From MWH-TA3 sp044353905 (GTDB taxonomy: Bacteria > Actinomycetota > Actinomycetes > Actinomycetales > Microbacteriaceae), in assembly GCA_044353905.1 (NCBI GenBank), contig JBILBA010000018.1:1-24513 (forward strand): a stretch of DNA of 24,513 nt. Reading direction: 5' to 3'. Both the position numbers and the translations under genes were made by a program. Positions 23,801-24,513 of the stretch are shown here, piece by piece. Each line of letters starts with the position of its first letter. Positions within the stretch are counted from its first letter, which is position 1. The notes beneath the pieces were generated by a model. It had not been told where the DNA came from and ran no database searches. It was given only the letters and a program-made list of their open reading frames with translations.

Positions 23801-24513
23801 ATGATTGTTCGCAAAATTTCCGCCTCAGCAATCGCGTTCGCTGCCGTCGGGGGGCTAACCCTCGGTTCGACCCCGGCCCAAGCATCAGTCGACTGCACCA
23901 GCCCCACTCTGATTAATGGCTCTTTCGAGGACTTCACACTCGCCACTGCTCCCTTCTCGTCCGGACCGGCCGGGTCAGTGATGGGAAATTGGATGAACGA
24001 TTGGGACGAGCCTGATCATTTCCTCTTCCTCGATGTCGACCTACCCCCTCAAGCCGTTCCAGGCTGGAGAACCACGAATACAGACAACATCATAGAGTTG
24101 CAACGTCAGGTTGTGGGCTTCGAGCAGACTGGAACTCTGGGGAACTTCGACCGCTTCGCGGTTCAGCCCGCTGACGGAACTGTTTGGGGAGAGTTGAACT
24201 CGACGCAAGAAGCCGCCCTTTACCAGGACGTCGCTCTCACTGCGGGAACCGAGTACACGTGGAGCATCAAGCATCATGGTCGAGTGCTCAGGTCGATGGC
24301 CACAGATGAGATGCGTGTCTCCATCGGTCTTGCCTCGACGGCCCCAGGTTCGCTGGTTGCACAAACCGATGTCCACAAATATGAGCCGGTCAATGCCGAT
24401 CTTTTTTCTGGCGAGCCGCAATACAGCAGCGTTTTCACCAATGTCACCCAAATTCAGGGAGCGTTGGAAGACGGATGGCAGATGTTTCGAGGGACATTCA
24501 CGCCGGCAACTTC
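23801..24513 (+). CDS. Secreted surface protein, N-terminal part (3' end outside window)
   Basis: The ATG at 23801 follows GGAG by five bases, and the frame stays open to the window edge (237 codons). Residues 1-28 are a signal peptide (MIVRKISASA, hydrophobic core, cut near PAQA-SVD). The domain after it begins with the pattern LINGSFED, then a GWRTTNTDNIIELQ segment, then LYQDVALTAGTEYTWSIKHHGR. This resembles beta-sandwich (galactose-binding or CBM-like) domains that open secreted adhesins and repeat proteins of Actinobacteria and Bacteroidetes; from memory the NGSFE, GW and LYQDV marks are shared. Cell-surface attachment or glycan binding is inferred. The protein probably continues with repeats and an anchor beyond the edge. 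Confidence 0.8.
   Translation, partial: MIVRKISASAIAFAAVGGLTLGSTPAQASVDCTSPTLINGSFEDFTLATAPFSSGPAGSVMGNWMNDWDEPDHFLFLDVDLPPQAVPGWRTTNTDNIIELQRQVVGFEQTGTLGNFDRFAVQPADGTVWGELNSTQEAALYQDVALTAGTEYTWSIKHHGRVLRSMATDEMRVSIGLASTAPGSLVAQTDVHKYEPVNADLFSGEPQYSSVFTNVTQIQGALEDGWQMFRGTFTPAT

Noticed and set aside
24041..24451. 136-codon minus-strand frame at the right end
   Set aside because: The plus strand carries a signal peptide, ribosome-binding site, strong promoter and a recognisable secreted domain in one open frame from 23801.

Overview
The window looks like chromosome from a high-GC actinobacterium of the Micrococcales, most likely a small-genome Microbacteriaceae. I judge GC at roughly 57-58% by eye; it was not computed. 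The basis is the gene families (DivIVA-like coiled-coil protein, actinobacterial PepN, group II truncated globin GlbO, EttA, a DUF6993-like lipoprotein), the tight operons with 1-4 bp overlaps, frequent GTG starts, and several start codons placed directly behind a TANNNT -10 box (leaderless transcripts). From memory, pepN, glbO, ettA and a minor ssb also lie in one neighbourhood of the Mycobacterium tuberculosis chromosome, so the left third is conserved core genome.

Layout. Positions 1-4649 (+) hold a 5'-truncated coiled-coil gene, then pepN, a short MscS channel and glbO, the last three overlapping by 4 bp. Positions 4653-8615 (-) hold msrA, an ssb paralogue, a lipoprotein, ettA and a conserved hypothetical. 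Positions 8650-11125 (+) form an overlapping trio: a Gpr/YghZ-type aldo/keto reductase, an EamA permease and a glutathione peroxidase. Divergent msrA and these genes suggest a redox or electrophile-defence neighbourhood. Positions 11238-15767 (+) encode a 1509-residue surface protein: PA14-like head, about seven He_PIG/Ig-like modules, an Ala/Gly/Ser linker with a run of 15 glycines, and about 11 membrane helices. Then come an SDR (15868-16671) and a voltage-gated-type cation channel (16714-17604). A hairpin and a decayed tail of a glycine-betaine-type binding protein follow, then a YqhA-family membrane protein (-) divergent from the proton-translocating transhydrogenase pntA-pntB (18402-21340). 

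The right end (21519-24513) looks more accessory. A membrane-anchored beta-barrel-like protein is followed by a trypsin-like exported protease, convergent with an unrecognised 4-helix membrane protein. Next is a tRNA-Arg(UCU)-like sequence whose 5' acceptor strand does not pair with its 3' strand, and then a secreted protein cut by the window edge. The damaged tRNA fits a displaced tRNA 3' segment at an integration site, which would put the island to its right.

Best candidates for novelty are the PA14/He_PIG/polytopic-membrane protein, the tRNA-derived boundary, and the repeated leaderless promoter architecture, including a near-palindromic divergent promoter between msrA and the aldo/keto reductase.
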